NCBI GenBank assembly: GCA_951640165.1
Contig: OX621237.1
Span: forward strand, 372,001-436,000
Origin: Pseudoips prasinana
Taxonomy: Eukaryota; Arthropoda; Insecta; Lepidoptera; Nolidae
Length of the DNA stretch: 64,000 bases
Direction of reading: 5' to 3'
The stretch's first letter is position 1, and the number at the start of each line of letters is the position of its first letter. The notes beneath the pieces were generated by a model that was given only the letters and a program-made list of their open reading frames with translations, had not been told where the DNA came from and searched no databases. The position numbers were made by a program, and so were the translations under genes. Positions 33,241 to 44,009 of this stretch are shown here, piece after piece.

Positions 33241-33820
33241 TTGTAGGAGCTTAGAGTTGATGACTCTCTCCATGACCTTGGACAGCAAGGATGATACCGC
33301 TATAGGCCTGTAGTTCGTAGAGTCCGACCGGTCACCCTTTTTGGGAATAGGGTGGACGTTGGCTACCTTCCACGAAGATGGAACCCTTTTAGCGCTGTAA
33401 GAGAGACGGTAAAGGCGCGTTAAAATCGGGGTCAACTCAGGGGCGCACGTCTTTAGCACCACTGAAGGGATGCCGTCCGGCCCGCTCGACTTATGGACGT
33501 CTAGGAGCATAAGCTCCCGCCTAACCGCACGTTGCGTTATGCGGATTTCGGGCAGAGAGCAATCACACCGTGCCATGAAAGGGAGTATGGCACCTGCATC
33601 GTCCAAAGTCGAGTTTGAGGCAAAAGTTTGGCAAAGAAGATCTGCCTTCGCCTTAGCACTATGGGCCAGACTGCCATCTTGCTTGTGCAGTGGTGGGAGA
33701 TTGGACTGGCAGAAGTTGCGTTGAGCAGCTTTGGCGAGCGCCCAGAAAGCGCGACTCCCGGAGGGATACCTTCCTAGTAGTGGCAATAATTCACGGCAAT
33801 AACTCTCTTGTAGGACCTAG
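33241..33820 (-). pseudogene. LINE E: linker and N-terminal half of RT
   Basis: Contains SSGPDGIPSVVLKTCAPEL, VPSSWKVANVHPIPKKGD and NYRPIAVSSLLSKVMERVI, the usual start of a LINE RT, ending at LLQYLEK where LINE F interrupts it. The open frame is shared with LINE F. The segment upstream (RYPSGSRAFWALAKAAQ) belongs to the same element. Confidence 0.8.
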
Positions 33821-33827
33821 AAGTGGC

Positions 33828-34118
33828 ATTGAACTTAGATAGTTGGCATATATCTTTACGTTCTTTAAAATTAATTTGGTCTCGAAGTAGTATCAGTACT
33901 CCACCACTCTCTGCCGAAACCCTATTATAAAAGCTGCCGACCCTATAGCCACAGACACTAAAAGCCATATTGTGTGCCTTCAGCCATGTTTCTGTAAAAC
34001 AAAGGATATCTATTTCATACTTTTCATTAAAAAGTTTTAAGTCTCTAATTTTGCCAGAGAAGCGGTTTATATTTTGATGTGATAGAATTAGAAACTTATC
34101 ACACTTCTCTATTGTCAT
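33828..34118 (-). pseudogene. LINE C endonuclease, N-terminal half
   Basis: LILSHQNINRFSGKI, DILCFTETWL and SAESGGVLILLRD are the first blocks of an AP endonuclease. Homology ends at DICQLS where LINE E was inserted; the second half resumes at 29834. Confidence 0.82.
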
Positions 34119-34120
34119 TC

Positions 34121-35282
34121 TTACATGTTTAAACTACAAACTAAATTGATTTTAGTAACATTACTAAAATATGGTATAAAAAGTGACTTCGTCATACTAC
34201 TTATGACTGAGTTAATATGTGCCGCTACTAAAGTAGCAAGTATGTTCAAAAATTTTCTTGAGACAGTAACTGTACTCATGGTCACCCTACAAGAATCTAT
34301 AAAACTATTTGTGTCCAAGAATATAAATTTATTACTATAATGGCTAACCAAAAACTGTAGGTGCATATTTAGACTGTTGATATAATTATTTGTACTATCA
34401 GGCACATTGGACACATAGGGGAAGGCACACAATAGTATCTTATTACAGTCTAATTCTAACATCTTAGTGAAACTATCTGTAATATCTTTTTTGTTTAAGT
34501 TCCTACAATTTCCTACCTTTAGAGTTATACATGATTTGGCACTGTGTTTATTCTGAATTAATTTATCTATTATATCTTTATAATGTAATCCTGGCATACA
34601 GTAGTTGATAAAGGAACAACTTAGCCTATTAATAAGCAAGGTACTGAGACCTTTACCCGTATCATCAGAATACAGTATTTAGCTAATTCTAATATTGTCA
34701 CTTAGTGGTGGTGATACTGGTGACCCTAATTCCAGTTGTATGTATGACTCCACTACTGCACTACTGGTGTTAATCGGTTCCAATGTCCTATTGTTTTCAA
34801 GATTGGATTCAGGATTACACTTTCCAGCTAGCAATTGCATGTCATTTTTGTATGATTTGAAACTGTGTTATGAGATTGCTAGGGACTTTTCAAGAGTTTT
34901 TGTCTGAGAAAGCAAATACTGAGTATCTTTTTCATAAATAAGCTTGCTATCCTCTAATTTAATTTCATAATTTTCTAATGCCCTACGCTCTTTACTTAGT
35001 TCAAGTATGTATTGTTTTAGCTTGTCACTACTTAAGGAATTAACGCTTGGCTGGCAGTCTACACAGTCATCCCCAGTCAAATCAATGATGAATGATAGTA
35101 GACTCTAGTTGGTGGTTGAGTTTCACAAGTTCTCTTTTCAGTGATGTGTTACTATCAATGAACCTTTTTATCTCCACCTCATTCCTCACGCTCCTGTTCA
35201 AGTTTATGACACTGATCTTGGTATGTCTGTAAGTCCTTGAGAGCTGCATGATGTGAGGTGAATGAGGATGGACTGAATACAA
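34121..35282 (-). pseudogene. LINE C ORF1: coiled coil and possible SGNH-like domain
   Basis: Three open segments in different frames. The upstream part (34868-35282) is strongly heptad-like (IDSNTSLKRELVKLNHQLE; LKQYILELSKERRALENYE). The downstream part (34121-34639) has KVGNCRN, KILLCAFPYV and FIFLDTNSFID. These resemble the esterase-like ORF1 domain of CR1-type LINEs, but I could not confirm a catalytic triad. It ends three bases before the endonuclease frame. Confidence 0.6.
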
Positions 35283-36040
35283 AAAGAGGGTGAACAGAAA
35301 ACCAGACAGAAATATGAAGGTTAAGATGTATTAGAAGTCAAAGGAGTGAGATATGAAAAATAAACTACAGAGTTCTATATGTAGAAATAATATAAGTAAG
35401 TATATAAAAGACAGATGGGCAATTAACTTTTATAATTGCTTTATAATATAGTAACACTTAAACATTTAATTACAAAATGTAGTGGGGCACTTTTAACTTT
35501 ATCTATATGACACCTAATCAGAGTTAATTACTAGGGCCTAGTCAAGTTAACTTAGTATGTGTAGATAGGAATAAATTTATCGAATGCCAATCTTATATCA
35601 GTATAGTTATTGAGTAATTGAAGAAATTGAAGTCGAATTTGCTTCCACAAAGTACGTCAAGCAAATGGAGACAGAATATGGCAGTGTGATATTGGACGTG
35701 ACTCACACCAATGAGTCGAGTAAATGGTTGGTTAGGTTTGTATGAATGTGTATAAATAAAGAATAAGTAATATACTCCCCGGGATTTCACACAAAAGTTT
35801 AAACTTAATCGAATGAAGTTCGTTGGACATGAGCAGCGCAGTGACAGCTGTTTCGGGTTTATTTCTTCAGAAAACTAATCACATTCAATTATTTAGCTTA
35901 CAATTTAGATTGATACCAGTACTATTTTATATTTTACAACGTAAAAACATTTATTTATAAGTAAATTATTATTTTAAATCACAACCGATCGGCTGTGTTG
36001 CCAATCCCAAGAATCTCTATAGAATCTATATATATATATA
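35283..36040. other. No gene recognised
   Basis: AT-rich sequence next to the 5' end of LINE C, perhaps including its 5' UTR. Short frames only. It ends in a (TA)n run at ~36028-36041. Confidence 0.5.
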
Positions 36041-36599
36041 TGTACGATCAGGGGGGCCAAGAGCGGTATGTCAGGGTTTGGAGTTCCCATGTTGCTGGGA
36101 TTAAGTAGCCACAAATTAACTAACAAGGTCGATTTATTTACACACTAATTACAATAAAAATAAAGAAAGCAAAATGGAGGCGAACAGAATCTTAATTCTA
36201 TGTTCGTATAGTGGCAATACAACCACCCGAATAGCGTATTGTCTAGGCAATATTGCTATAGCATCGGGTATCGCGTCAGCAATTCCGCGTATGCAATATA
36301 CAGTGCAAGACTGTACCAAGTAGACCAACAGTTATGTTGGGAGCAGAGCTCTTTATCGAGTCTACTCCGAAGATAGACTGCCTGTACAAGTCAGTGCGAA
36401 TGCGAATGCATTGTGCAGTTCAATGGCGTACGGAAATACGTCACGCGTTTACTCGATACAATTTACAAAAACGATCTCAATCCAAATAGTGTAACTATTA
36501 AAATTCATCAAATAATCTAACAGGAATTATCGTGAAGTTATAACAGTTGTTTTTTAAACAACTATAATCTAATTACAATATCAAAATATACGCTCAACA
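36041..36599. repeat. Possible solo LTR
   Basis: The segment starts TGTACGATCA and ends CGCTCAACA, so it has TG...CA borders. It holds AATAAA-like signals near 36155 and no coding frame. No target duplication was found and no second copy is in the window, so this is only a suggestion. Confidence 0.25.
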
Positions 36600-36869
36600 A
36601 TGTTTTGTACAGTACTAACTAAATGTCGAACTTGGTTGGCGAATTTAATTTTTTACTATCTCCGACTATTTTTTGGTGTCACTACCAGGTCGTTTAATAA
36701 AATAAATGGCATTGATAATCTTATACTCAACTTTTATTTTTTTCTTGTAGTAGCAACCAGGTAAGTGTTACAATCGTAGCTTAAAACGGGTATCTTCTCG
36801 ATTGTAAAGGCAGAAAAAGCAAAACAAGAGCTATTAAAATTATAGCGCTGCTGGTAAAAGGGTGTAGCC

Positions 36870-37277
36870 AATGTTACGTCTCACAGTGTCCGAAGAACAT
36901 GGAACCAAAAGAAACCTTGAAGAGGTACGTGGAGCGCAAGTTAGGCTATTAACAGTGGGGAGGAGGCTTTTAGCAGCCGATATACGCAGTCGACGATCAC
37001 CGCGGGTCCCTAAGTTACTCCGTGAGCACTGGATTGCTCGTTGAGATACACGTCAAGCCTCGACAAGCACACATTGCCTATCTTGGAATTTGTCCGAATG
37101 GTGAGTATTCGACGTCGATCAGTGGACCGCTATACCAAAGTGTGTTTTGCTTATGGTGGAGAGTCCGTTATGTTTTGGACGGGCGTAACTTCAAGCTATC
37201 GTGCCGATTTAGTATTTATTGAAAATGGCTCACTAAATGCGCAAGGGTACTTAACAGAAATACGTTGTCGCCATGCT
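36870..37277 (+). pseudogene. Tc1/mariner transposase relic
   Basis: Pieces of a Tc1-type transposase in shifting frames: RRLLAADIRSRRSPRVPKLL (end of the DNA-binding domain), a shortened middle, then GGESVMFWTG and NGSLNAQGYLTEI, which match the typical GGGSVMVWGG and LNAQRY blocks. The catalytic residues of the middle region cannot all be placed. No terminal repeats were found. Confidence 0.7.
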
Positions 37278-37289
37278 TAACCCACACTG

Positions 37290-37350
37290 ACTGTAATGAA
37301 ATAATGAAATAGTGAAATTTATTCAGCACTTGAGTATTAACATACACTTG
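37290..37350 (-). repeat. Antisense tail fragment of the ATTTC-tailed repeat
   Basis: GAAATTTATTCAGCACTTGAGT is close to the reverse complement of the 3' end at 29205-29245 (GCTGAATAAATTTC). Only ~60 bases are recognisable. The stretch from 37350 to 37610 has no recognised feature. Confidence 0.5.
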
Positions 37351-37609
37351 TACTTGTCATTTAGAAAGGACGAATGAAAGAAGATTGGCAAAAGAAGTAT
37401 ACCTGGCCTGTGTAAATGGTACAACCGGAAGGGGAAGACCTCGTAGAACATTCTCTGATCCAATTGGAGACGTCAAGTCAAAAGTCAAAAATTATTAATT
37501 CCGTAGAAATTTTACATTTATGTGGAATCGTCATATTTTTTTTACCATACCGTGCAGTGCATGACGTGGCAGCTACTGAGAAACACTGCCAGAAAACTCA
37601 GTAGGAATC

Positions 37610-37945
37610 CGTTTTTAAAATAAAATATACTTAAGATAAATTACAATCATGTGTGTTGACCCAGAAGAACTTAATCCCGAGCACTTTTATCACTTAAATG
37701 ATCAGAAATTTTGTAATATGCCCTGCTACACAATTTGGCTTTAGTAATTCTTTTAAACTTATTCGTAGACAATTCTGTAATATCATTAGGAAGTTTGTCA
37801 TAGAATCTTATACATAGCCACATGAAAGAGTTACTTGTGGAGACGGGCAGAAAGCAATATGAGATTATTCTTATATCTAGTATTTAAATTATGTGTATCG
37901 CTCCTTTTACTGAAGGAATCGATATTTTCATAATTTAATATGACG
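37610..37945 (-). pseudogene. LINE C-terminal fragment and 3' tail
   Basis: Reading leftwards, HNLNTRYKNNLILLSARLHK, FYDKLPNDITELSTNKFKR and AYYKISDHLSD can be followed through frameshifts. This is the C-terminal block of the same broad LINE group as 23640-23915, followed by an A-rich tail. It is 5'-truncated at the border with LINE D. Confidence 0.7.
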
Positions 37946-37961
37946 ATTCCACTTCTCCGAT

Positions 37962-38866
37962 ATGCTGGCTAACTTTGACTGTAGGAATTTACATGCTATT
38001 CTTGTCTCAGAGTCTTGGTTAAAGCCTGGTCTCCCTTCGGTTTCTTATAACTTGCCAGGTTTCAATCTTATAAGGAATGATCGCTCTGTGGGTCGTGGTG
38101 GTGGTGTTGCTATTTATCTCCGATCACATATTCCATACTCCGTAGTTGATATCTCAGCGAAACCTTCACCACCAAATGCAGGCGAGCATCTTTTCCTGAA
38201 AATTGAACTTCAACATACAAAACTGCTCCTTGGAGTTTACTATTCACCTTCTCTTAAAATTAACTTTTTCTCTTCTTTAGATATTCTTCTTGGAAAGCAT
38301 GTTCCATCATACAGCCAAGTTATCATCATGGGTGATTTCAACACATGCCTTCTTAAGAAGGACTCTCGAGCTTCATCTTTTATTTCTACAGTTGAGTCAA
38401 ATAACCTCACCATGTTGCCGCTAAGTGCCACACATCATTTTCCATATTCCGTTCCTTCTCTTCTTGACCTTACAGTTGTATCCTCTACAGAGCACATCGT
38501 TAAGCACGGGCAATGCTCAGCTGATTTTCTTTCCTATCATGACTTGATTTACTTATCCTATAAGGTCCGTCCACCCAAGGCTAATGAGAATTCTTCTGCA
38601 GCGCAGTTTTGGTGCGATGAACTTAGAAAAACTTCGGGAGGATGCTAGTAACTTAGAATGGATACCTCTTTTGTCGGCTGGATCCATGGATATCAAAGTG
38701 GACTATTTTACTCGTTGCCTCTTGCGGTTATATGACAAGCATGCCCCCGTATGCCCTGTTAAGGTGAAGCACCTCCCAGCACCCTGGTTGACAAATGACC
38801 TTAAGTCAACAATGAATAAAAAAGCAGCGGCAAAATCTAGGTATAAGGCTCGCCCTAATTCACTAA
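37962..38866 (+). pseudogene. LINE D endonuclease and linker
   Basis: Blocks LVSESWLKPGLPS, GRGGGVAIYLRSHIPYS, VIIMGDFNT and SLLDLTVVSS are those of an AP endonuclease. A frameshift near 38640 separates it from the linker to RT (LPAPWLTNDLKSTMNKKA), which is then cut by the RTE. Confidence 0.85.
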
Positions 38867-41800
38867 TCATCATCATCATCATCATATCAGCCGAAAGACG
38901 TCCACTGCTGGACAAAGGCCTCCCCCAAAGATCTCCACAATTGCCGGTCTTGCGCTATTCGCATCCAGCTGTTTCCAGCGACCCGCACAAGATCATCGGT
39001 CCATCTTGTAGGGGGCCTGCCCACGCTGCGTCTTCCGGTTCGTGGTCGCCACTCAAGAACCTTTCTGCCCCAATGGCCATCGGTTCTACGAGCTATGTGC
39101 CCCGCCCACTGCCACTTCAATTTTGCAATTCTTCGGGCTATGTCGGTGACTTTGGTTCGCCTGCGGATTTCGTAATTTCTGATTCGATCCCGCAGGGAAA
39201 CTTCGAGCATAGCCCTCTCCATTGCTCTTTGGGTGACCTTGAGCCTTCTAATAAGGCCCATAGTGAGCGACCACGTCTCTGTTCCGTATGTCATCACTGG
39301 CAACACACACTGGTCGAAGACTTTCGACTTGAGACACTGCGGTATTTTGGACGAGAAGATGTTACGTAGCTTCCCGAACGCTGCCCATCCGAGTTGGATT
39401 CTACGATTGACCTCCTTCTCGAAGTTGGACCTACCTAGTTGGATGGTCTGTCCTAGGTAAATATAGTTCTCTACAACTTCGAGTGCAGAGTCACCAACTT
39501 TCAATTGAGTGGGTGCAACATGGACGTTTGACATGATTTTCGTCTTATCCATGTTCATTTTCAGACCCACTTGTTGAGAGACTCTGCTGAGGTCATCGAG
39601 CGTTGTACCGAGGTCTTCCATGGTCTCAGCCATGACTACGATATCATCGGCAAATCGAAGGTGAGTGATGTACTCGCCATTTACATTGATGCCAAAGCCT
39701 TTCCAGTCCAGAAGCTTGAAGACGTCTTCCAATGCAGCGGTGAACAGTTTCGGAGATATAACATCTCCCTGTCTCACGCCTCGCTGCAAGTGGATAGGTT
39801 TCGAGATCTGGTCCTGGAGTCGCACTGACATAGTGGCGTTTTCATACAAACACTTTATCACCTCGATATACCGGTAGTCAATTTGGCACCTTATGAGAGA
39901 CCTCAGCACGGCCCATGTTTCGATAGAATCAACGGCTTTCTCGTAGCCCACAAACGCTAAGCACAGTGGCTTGTTATACTCTTCGGTCTTCTGTATAACT
40001 TGCCGCAGCGTATGTATGTGGTCTATGGTGCTAAAGCCTTTTCGGAAACCGGCTTGTTCGGGAGGCTGGAAGTCGTCAAACCTGCGCGCGAGACGGTTCG
40101 TAACGACCCTCGAAAACAACTTGTAAACATGGCTCAGCAGTGTGATGGGTCTATAATTCTTCAATAGGGTTTTGTCGCCCTTTTTGAAGAAGAGCACCAC
40201 CACACTTCTGTGCCATGCTTGTGGCGTTTGACCATCTAGTATGACGGAGTTAAATAACTTCTGAAGGGCCCGTAGGATTGGTGTACCACCGGCCTTCAGA
40301 AGCTCTGCTGTAACTCCATCATCACCAGGCGCCTTGTTGTTCTTGAGTTGTTTGAGAGCCATTCTAATCTCGTACAGGCTGACGTCCGGGATGTCCTCGG
40401 TGTAATGTCGGGTTAGTCGTGCTCTGGGATCTGAGGCATGACTTTTGACAGGTGGCTGTGTTGTCGTATATAACTGTCCGTAGAACTTCTCGATCTCTCC
40501 CAGCAACTCAGGTTTAGACGTGACGATTCTACCATCCTCAGTCTTCAGCTTCGTCAGTTGGCTCTGTCCAACAGACAGAGCTCTTGCGAACACTTTGGAG
40601 CCTTTGTTCCGCTCAATGGCCTCTTTAATAATAATTGTATTAAATTGCCGCGTGTCGCGAGTCAAAGACTTTAAGATCTGTCTGTTGAGCTGCCGATATC
40701 TGGTAGCATCATCTGAGGATGTTAGAACCATTTTCCGTCTATCTTCCATAAGTTGCAGGGTAAAGTCAGAGATCTTTTTAGTTCTGTTTGTACGGCGGGC
40801 CTTGAAGACCTTAGACCCAGCCGTATGGACAGCTTCTACGAGCCTGTCATAGTATGAGTCCACTTCCTCGCAGTCTGCTAGGCATTCGAAACGGTTTTGC
40901 AGTTCGAGCTGAAATGGTTCGGGGTTTTGGACGTGGATAGGTAAAGGTCGGAGCGTAGACTTTATCATTCGGGACCTCTGGAGTTTGACATTAAGGTTCA
41001 ATGAGCCTCTGACCAGTCTGTGATCGCTCCCGGTTTTAACCGCATTGATCACGGAGACATCATTGAACATCTGTCGTCTCGTCGACAAGATAAAGTCTAT
41101 CTCATTTTTAGTTTTACCATCCGGGCTCACCCAGGTCCATTTGCGGTGATCCGGCTTCCTGAAGAAGGAATTCATCATAAAGAGTCCCTCCTTCTCCATG
41201 AAATCGGCCAACATTTGGCCCCGGGGGTTCCGGTCACCAGTTCCAAATTGCCCCACTCTCAGCTCATTACCGAATCGTTTGCCCAGCTTCGCGTTAAAGT
41301 CCCCCATGACCACAGTGAAATAGGAGTTAGAGGTATGTATGGCTCTGGATATGTCCTCATACATAACCTCGACTTCATCGTCGGAGTGTGTCGAAGTGGG
41401 TGCGTATACCTGTATAACCTTCAACGAATACCGCTTGGTGATTCTGAGTATAAGGTACGCAACCCTCGTCGACACACTCTCGATTTTCACTAGGTTGTTC
41501 ACGAGGGACTTGTGGACTATGAACCCGACACCACCTTGGGATATTTGGTCACCCTCCCGGTAATAGAGCAGGTTTCCGGATTTCAGTATTATCGAGTCCT
41601 CCCCCTCTCTTCGGACCTCAGATAATCCTACAATATCCCAATGTAACCTGCTCAATTCTTCCTCCAGTTCGGTTATCTTCTCGTCGGACCGCAGTGTTCG
41701 TGTGTTAAACGTTGCCAGGGCCAGAGGTCGTCGGTGTTGGTAACGCGGAATCTGCCGGGGATTCTTAGCACCCCCTGCCCTGCCGTAACCACGCCTGTTA

Positions 41801-42071
41801 CCACGGCTGGGAATAGCAGGGCTGCCGGGGACTGGGGGCCGCGGTTTGGTTGTGTCCATCATTTGAGGGGATTTGCCATAATCGCCACGCTTGGCAGACG
41901 GGTTGGCGATCGCAGTAAGGTGGACATGGTACTCAGGAGAACGCTGCTGCCCGTTCTCTGGTATATATTCCCTCGGGACGACTTTTACGTCCCCCCACGG
42001 GATGAGAGGGGGTGGTGATATTCTTAGGCCGTCACCACACAGCAACCGTCACCACACAGCAATAAATTGTA
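38867..42071 (-). mobile_element. RTE-clade LINE, near full length, with 11-bp target duplication
   Basis: TAATTCACTAA flanks the insert on both sides (38856-38866 and 42072-42082). The 3' end carries a (ATC)n microsatellite tail (38867-38886, (GAT)n in sense), characteristic of RTE elements, and one long coding frame. The total length of 3.2 kb is usual for RTE. Confidence 0.95.
38887..42045 (-). CDS. RTE-type endonuclease/reverse transcriptase, open but with altered RT motif A
   Basis: 1052 codons without a stop. The endonuclease starts near residue 110 (ATFNTRTL, GLSEVRREG, VMGDFNAKLG near 247, GSDHRLV). RT follows with NNKAPGDDGVTAELLKAGG, YRPITLLSHVYKLFSRVV, QAGFRKGFSTIDHI, RQGDVISPKLF and the FADD active site near residue 797. 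Motif A near residue 692 reads FVGYEKAVDS, whereas the family has an aspartate where the first glycine stands and phenylalanine where valine stands. That aspartate binds catalytic metal, so the product is probably inactive. The C-terminus (RRSVGRPPTRWTDDLVR, QQWTSFG) is complete. The exact start codon is uncertain. Confidence 0.93.
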   Translation of the reverse strand: MLCGDGLRISPPPLIPWGDVKVVPREYIPENGQQRSPEYHVHLTAIANPSAKRGDYGKSPQMMDTTKPRPPVPGSPAIPSRGNRRGYGRAGGAKNPRQIPRYQHRRPLALATFNTRTLRSDEKITELEEELSRLHWDIVGLSEVRREGEDSIILKSGNLLYYREGDQISQGGVGFIVHKSLVNNLVKIESVSTRVAYLILRITKRYSLKVIQVYAPTSTHSDDEVEVMYEDISRAIHTSNSYFTVVMGDFNAKLGKRFGNELRVGQFGTGDRNPRGQMLADFMEKEGLFMMNSFFRKPDHRKWTWVSPDGKTKNEIDFILSTRRQMFNDVSVINAVKTGSDHRLVRGSLNLNVKLQRSRMIKSTLRPLPIHVQNPEPFQLELQNRFECLADCEEVDSYYDRLVEAVHTAGSKVFKARRTNRTKKISDFTLQLMEDRRKMVLTSSDDATRYRQLNRQILKSLTRDTRQFNTIIIKEAIERNKGSKVFARALSVGQSQLTKLKTEDGRIVTSKPELLGEIEKFYGQLYTTTQPPVKSHASDPRARLTRHYTEDIPDVSLYEIRMALKQLKNNKAPGDDGVTAELLKAGGTPILRALQKLFNSVILDGQTPQAWHRSVVVLFFKKGDKTLLKNYRPITLLSHVYKLFSRVVTNRLARRFDDFQPPEQAGFRKGFSTIDHIHTLRQVIQKTEEYNKPLCLAFVGYEKAVDSIETWAVLRSLIRCQIDYRYIEVIKCLYENATMSVRLQDQISKPIHLQRGVRQGDVISPKLFTAALEDVFKLLDWKGFGINVNGEYITHLRFADDIVVMAETMEDLGTTLDDLSRVSQQVGLKMNMDKTKIMSNVHVAPTQLKVGDSALEVVENYIYLGQTIQLGRSNFEKEVNRRIQLGWAAFGKLRNIFSSKIPQCLKSKVFDQCVLPVMTYGTETWSLTMGLIRRLKVTQRAMERAMLEVSLRDRIRNYEIRRRTKVTDIARRIAKLKWQWAGHIARRTDGHWGRKVLEWRPRTGRRSVGRPPTRWTDDLVRVAGNSWMRIAQDRQLWRSLGEAFVQQWTSFG

Positions 42072-44009
42072 TAATTCACTAAATTGGGAAATATTTGTTA
42101 TTATTCGAAATCACTGCAATAAGGTGTGTAGGAAAGCGCAACGCCAACATATCCATACCTCTGTGGAAAACGGAGACCCAGCTAAGATCTGGAAATTTCT
42201 TAGATCACTAGGAGTTGGGAAGACTCGTCAAGAAACTTTTCCAAAAGACTTAAACTTTGATTTATTGAACCAACATTTCTCATCGTCGTCTGATATTAAT
42301 AAGTCAGTTAAATTGAATACTATAAGAAATCTGTCACTGCTTCCAACTCCTGATCATTCACCGTTTTTCTTTAGTCACCGATTGTGATGTTAAGAAGAGT
42401 ATTCAATCAATCACTTCTAACGCGGTTGGTAGTGATTGTGTTAGTCGTAATATGATCCTCCCTATTTTAGATGAAATCCTTCCTATTACCCACATTTTTA
42501 ATTATTCCGTTTCCAGTGGCTCTTTTCCATCTCAATGGAAAGACTCCCAAATCACTCCGCTGCCAAAAAAATCCCATCCTCAATCCTTTTCTGAGTACCG
42601 CCCGATATCCATACTGCCCTTCCTCTCAAAAGCCCTTGAACGCCTTATCCATAACCAACTCAACTCCTTTCTTTGTAAAAATTCTCTCCTGAATCCTTTC
42701 CAATCCGGCTTCCGTCCGGGTCATAGGACGACTACAGCGTTAGTACACATTACTGATGACATGAGATCCGGCATGGGAAATGGCAAACTCACAGTCCTCT
42801 GTCTGCTAGATTTCAGTAATGCTTTTAACACCATAGACTACGATGTATTGCTCGCCATTTTACGCTCTCTTAACATATCTCCAACGGTAATTGATTGGTT
42901 TCAGAGTTACCTGTTTGGCCGACGTCAACGGATACGCATTGAAGACTCTTATTCTTCCTGGTGTAATACATCTGTTGGCGTGCCACAGGGTGGCGTTTTA
43001 TCTCCTCTTTTGTTTGCAATATTCATTAATGCGATTTCCCATAAATTAGTTTCATACTACCACCTTTATGCAGATGATCTCCAGATCTATAGTCAAGCAT
43101 CTACCGAAAACCTGCTTGAAGCTATTTGTAACATAAACACAGATCTTGCACATATTTCTTCCTGGAGTAATAGCTATGGGCTTACCGTGAACCCGACCAA
43201 ATCGCAAGCTATTGTTGTCGGCAGTACTAGAATGCGGAGTAGAGTGGACTGGTCACAAATTCCCAATATTACTTTAAATAATACTGTGATACCACTGGTT
43301 CAAAAAGTTAAGAACTTACGTTAGAAAATTACGAAGACGCCGCAAAGACCCTGCTGAAGCAAAGAGTCCTGTAATTGCGGAATCCATGAGAGATCATGGT
43401 CTATTAAGATTCCCACTTAATAGACCATGATCTCTCATGGATTCCGCAATTACAGGAAGTCAGCCGTAAACTTTTTGCTTCAGCAGGGTCTTTGCGGCGT
43501 CTTCGTAATTTTTTGCCTATTACCACAAAAATTGCGCTTGCACAATCTCTCCTTCTTCCTATTCTCGATTACGCCGACGCCAGCTATCTCGATTTAACCC
43601 AGGAACAACTTGACAAACTTGAGCGTCTCCAAAATGTCTGCATTAGGTTCATATTTGGACTCCGCAAATATGACCACGTTTCAGAATTCCGTACTAAACT
43701 CAAGTGGCTTCCTATCCGCCTTCGTCGGAATGCAAATATCTTGTCTCTCTTGTACAATATTCTTTTTAATCCCTCAACGCCCTTTCATCTTAAAGAACGT
43801 TTTAAGTTCCTCAATGACACGCATTCAAAGTCACTGAGATCATCAGAAAACCTGCAATTAAGCTTACCAACGCATTCCACCAATTTATTCAGCAAATCAT
43901 TTACAGTTCTAGCTGCTCGTTTTTGGAATGCGTTACCAGTAACAATAAGACGCGCTCAAACCTTAACTTCCTTTAAAACACTTGTGACAAAACATGATTT
44001 ATCACAATA
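42072..44009 (+). pseudogene. LINE D reverse transcriptase and C-terminal region
   Basis: After the RTE, the linker (PAKIWKFLRSLGVGK) leads to RT in another frame from ~42390. Blocks: FPSQWKDSQITPLPKK, YRPISILPFLSKALERLI, LLDFSNAFNTIDYD (motif A), GVPQGGVLSPLLF and the YADD active site. At 43325 the frame is cut by an inverted duplication. It resumes at ~43430 with the C-terminal region (LPILDYADASYLDL, FWNALPVTIRRA) up to the stop at 44009. Confidence 0.85.
43325..43515. repeat. Large inverted duplication (foldback) inside LINE D
   Basis: The arm 43325-43407 is the reverse complement of 43417-43515, except that about 14 bases of the right arm are replaced by 3 in the left. The loop is 9 bases. 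The right arm is the normal coding strand of the LINE; the left is an extra inverted copy. Confidence 0.92.

Larger units (their letters stand above)
29835..33827 (-). mobile_element. LINE E, inserted in LINE C and itself carrying LINE F
   Basis: A poly-T run at 29835-29845 marks the 3' tail of a minus-strand non-LTR element. It is 5'-truncated at about 33827, inside the endonuclease of LINE C. The flanks CATTTGA and CATTGAA may be a decayed target duplication. Its RT is divided by LINE F (31112-33229). Confidence 0.8.

Noticed and set aside
31444..33786. A single 780-residue protein
   Set aside because: A perfect 11-bp duplication shows that the frame is an accidental fusion of two LINEs.
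41020..41493. Plus-strand 157-codon frame inside the RTE
   Set aside because: Antisense shadow of the RTE endonuclease.
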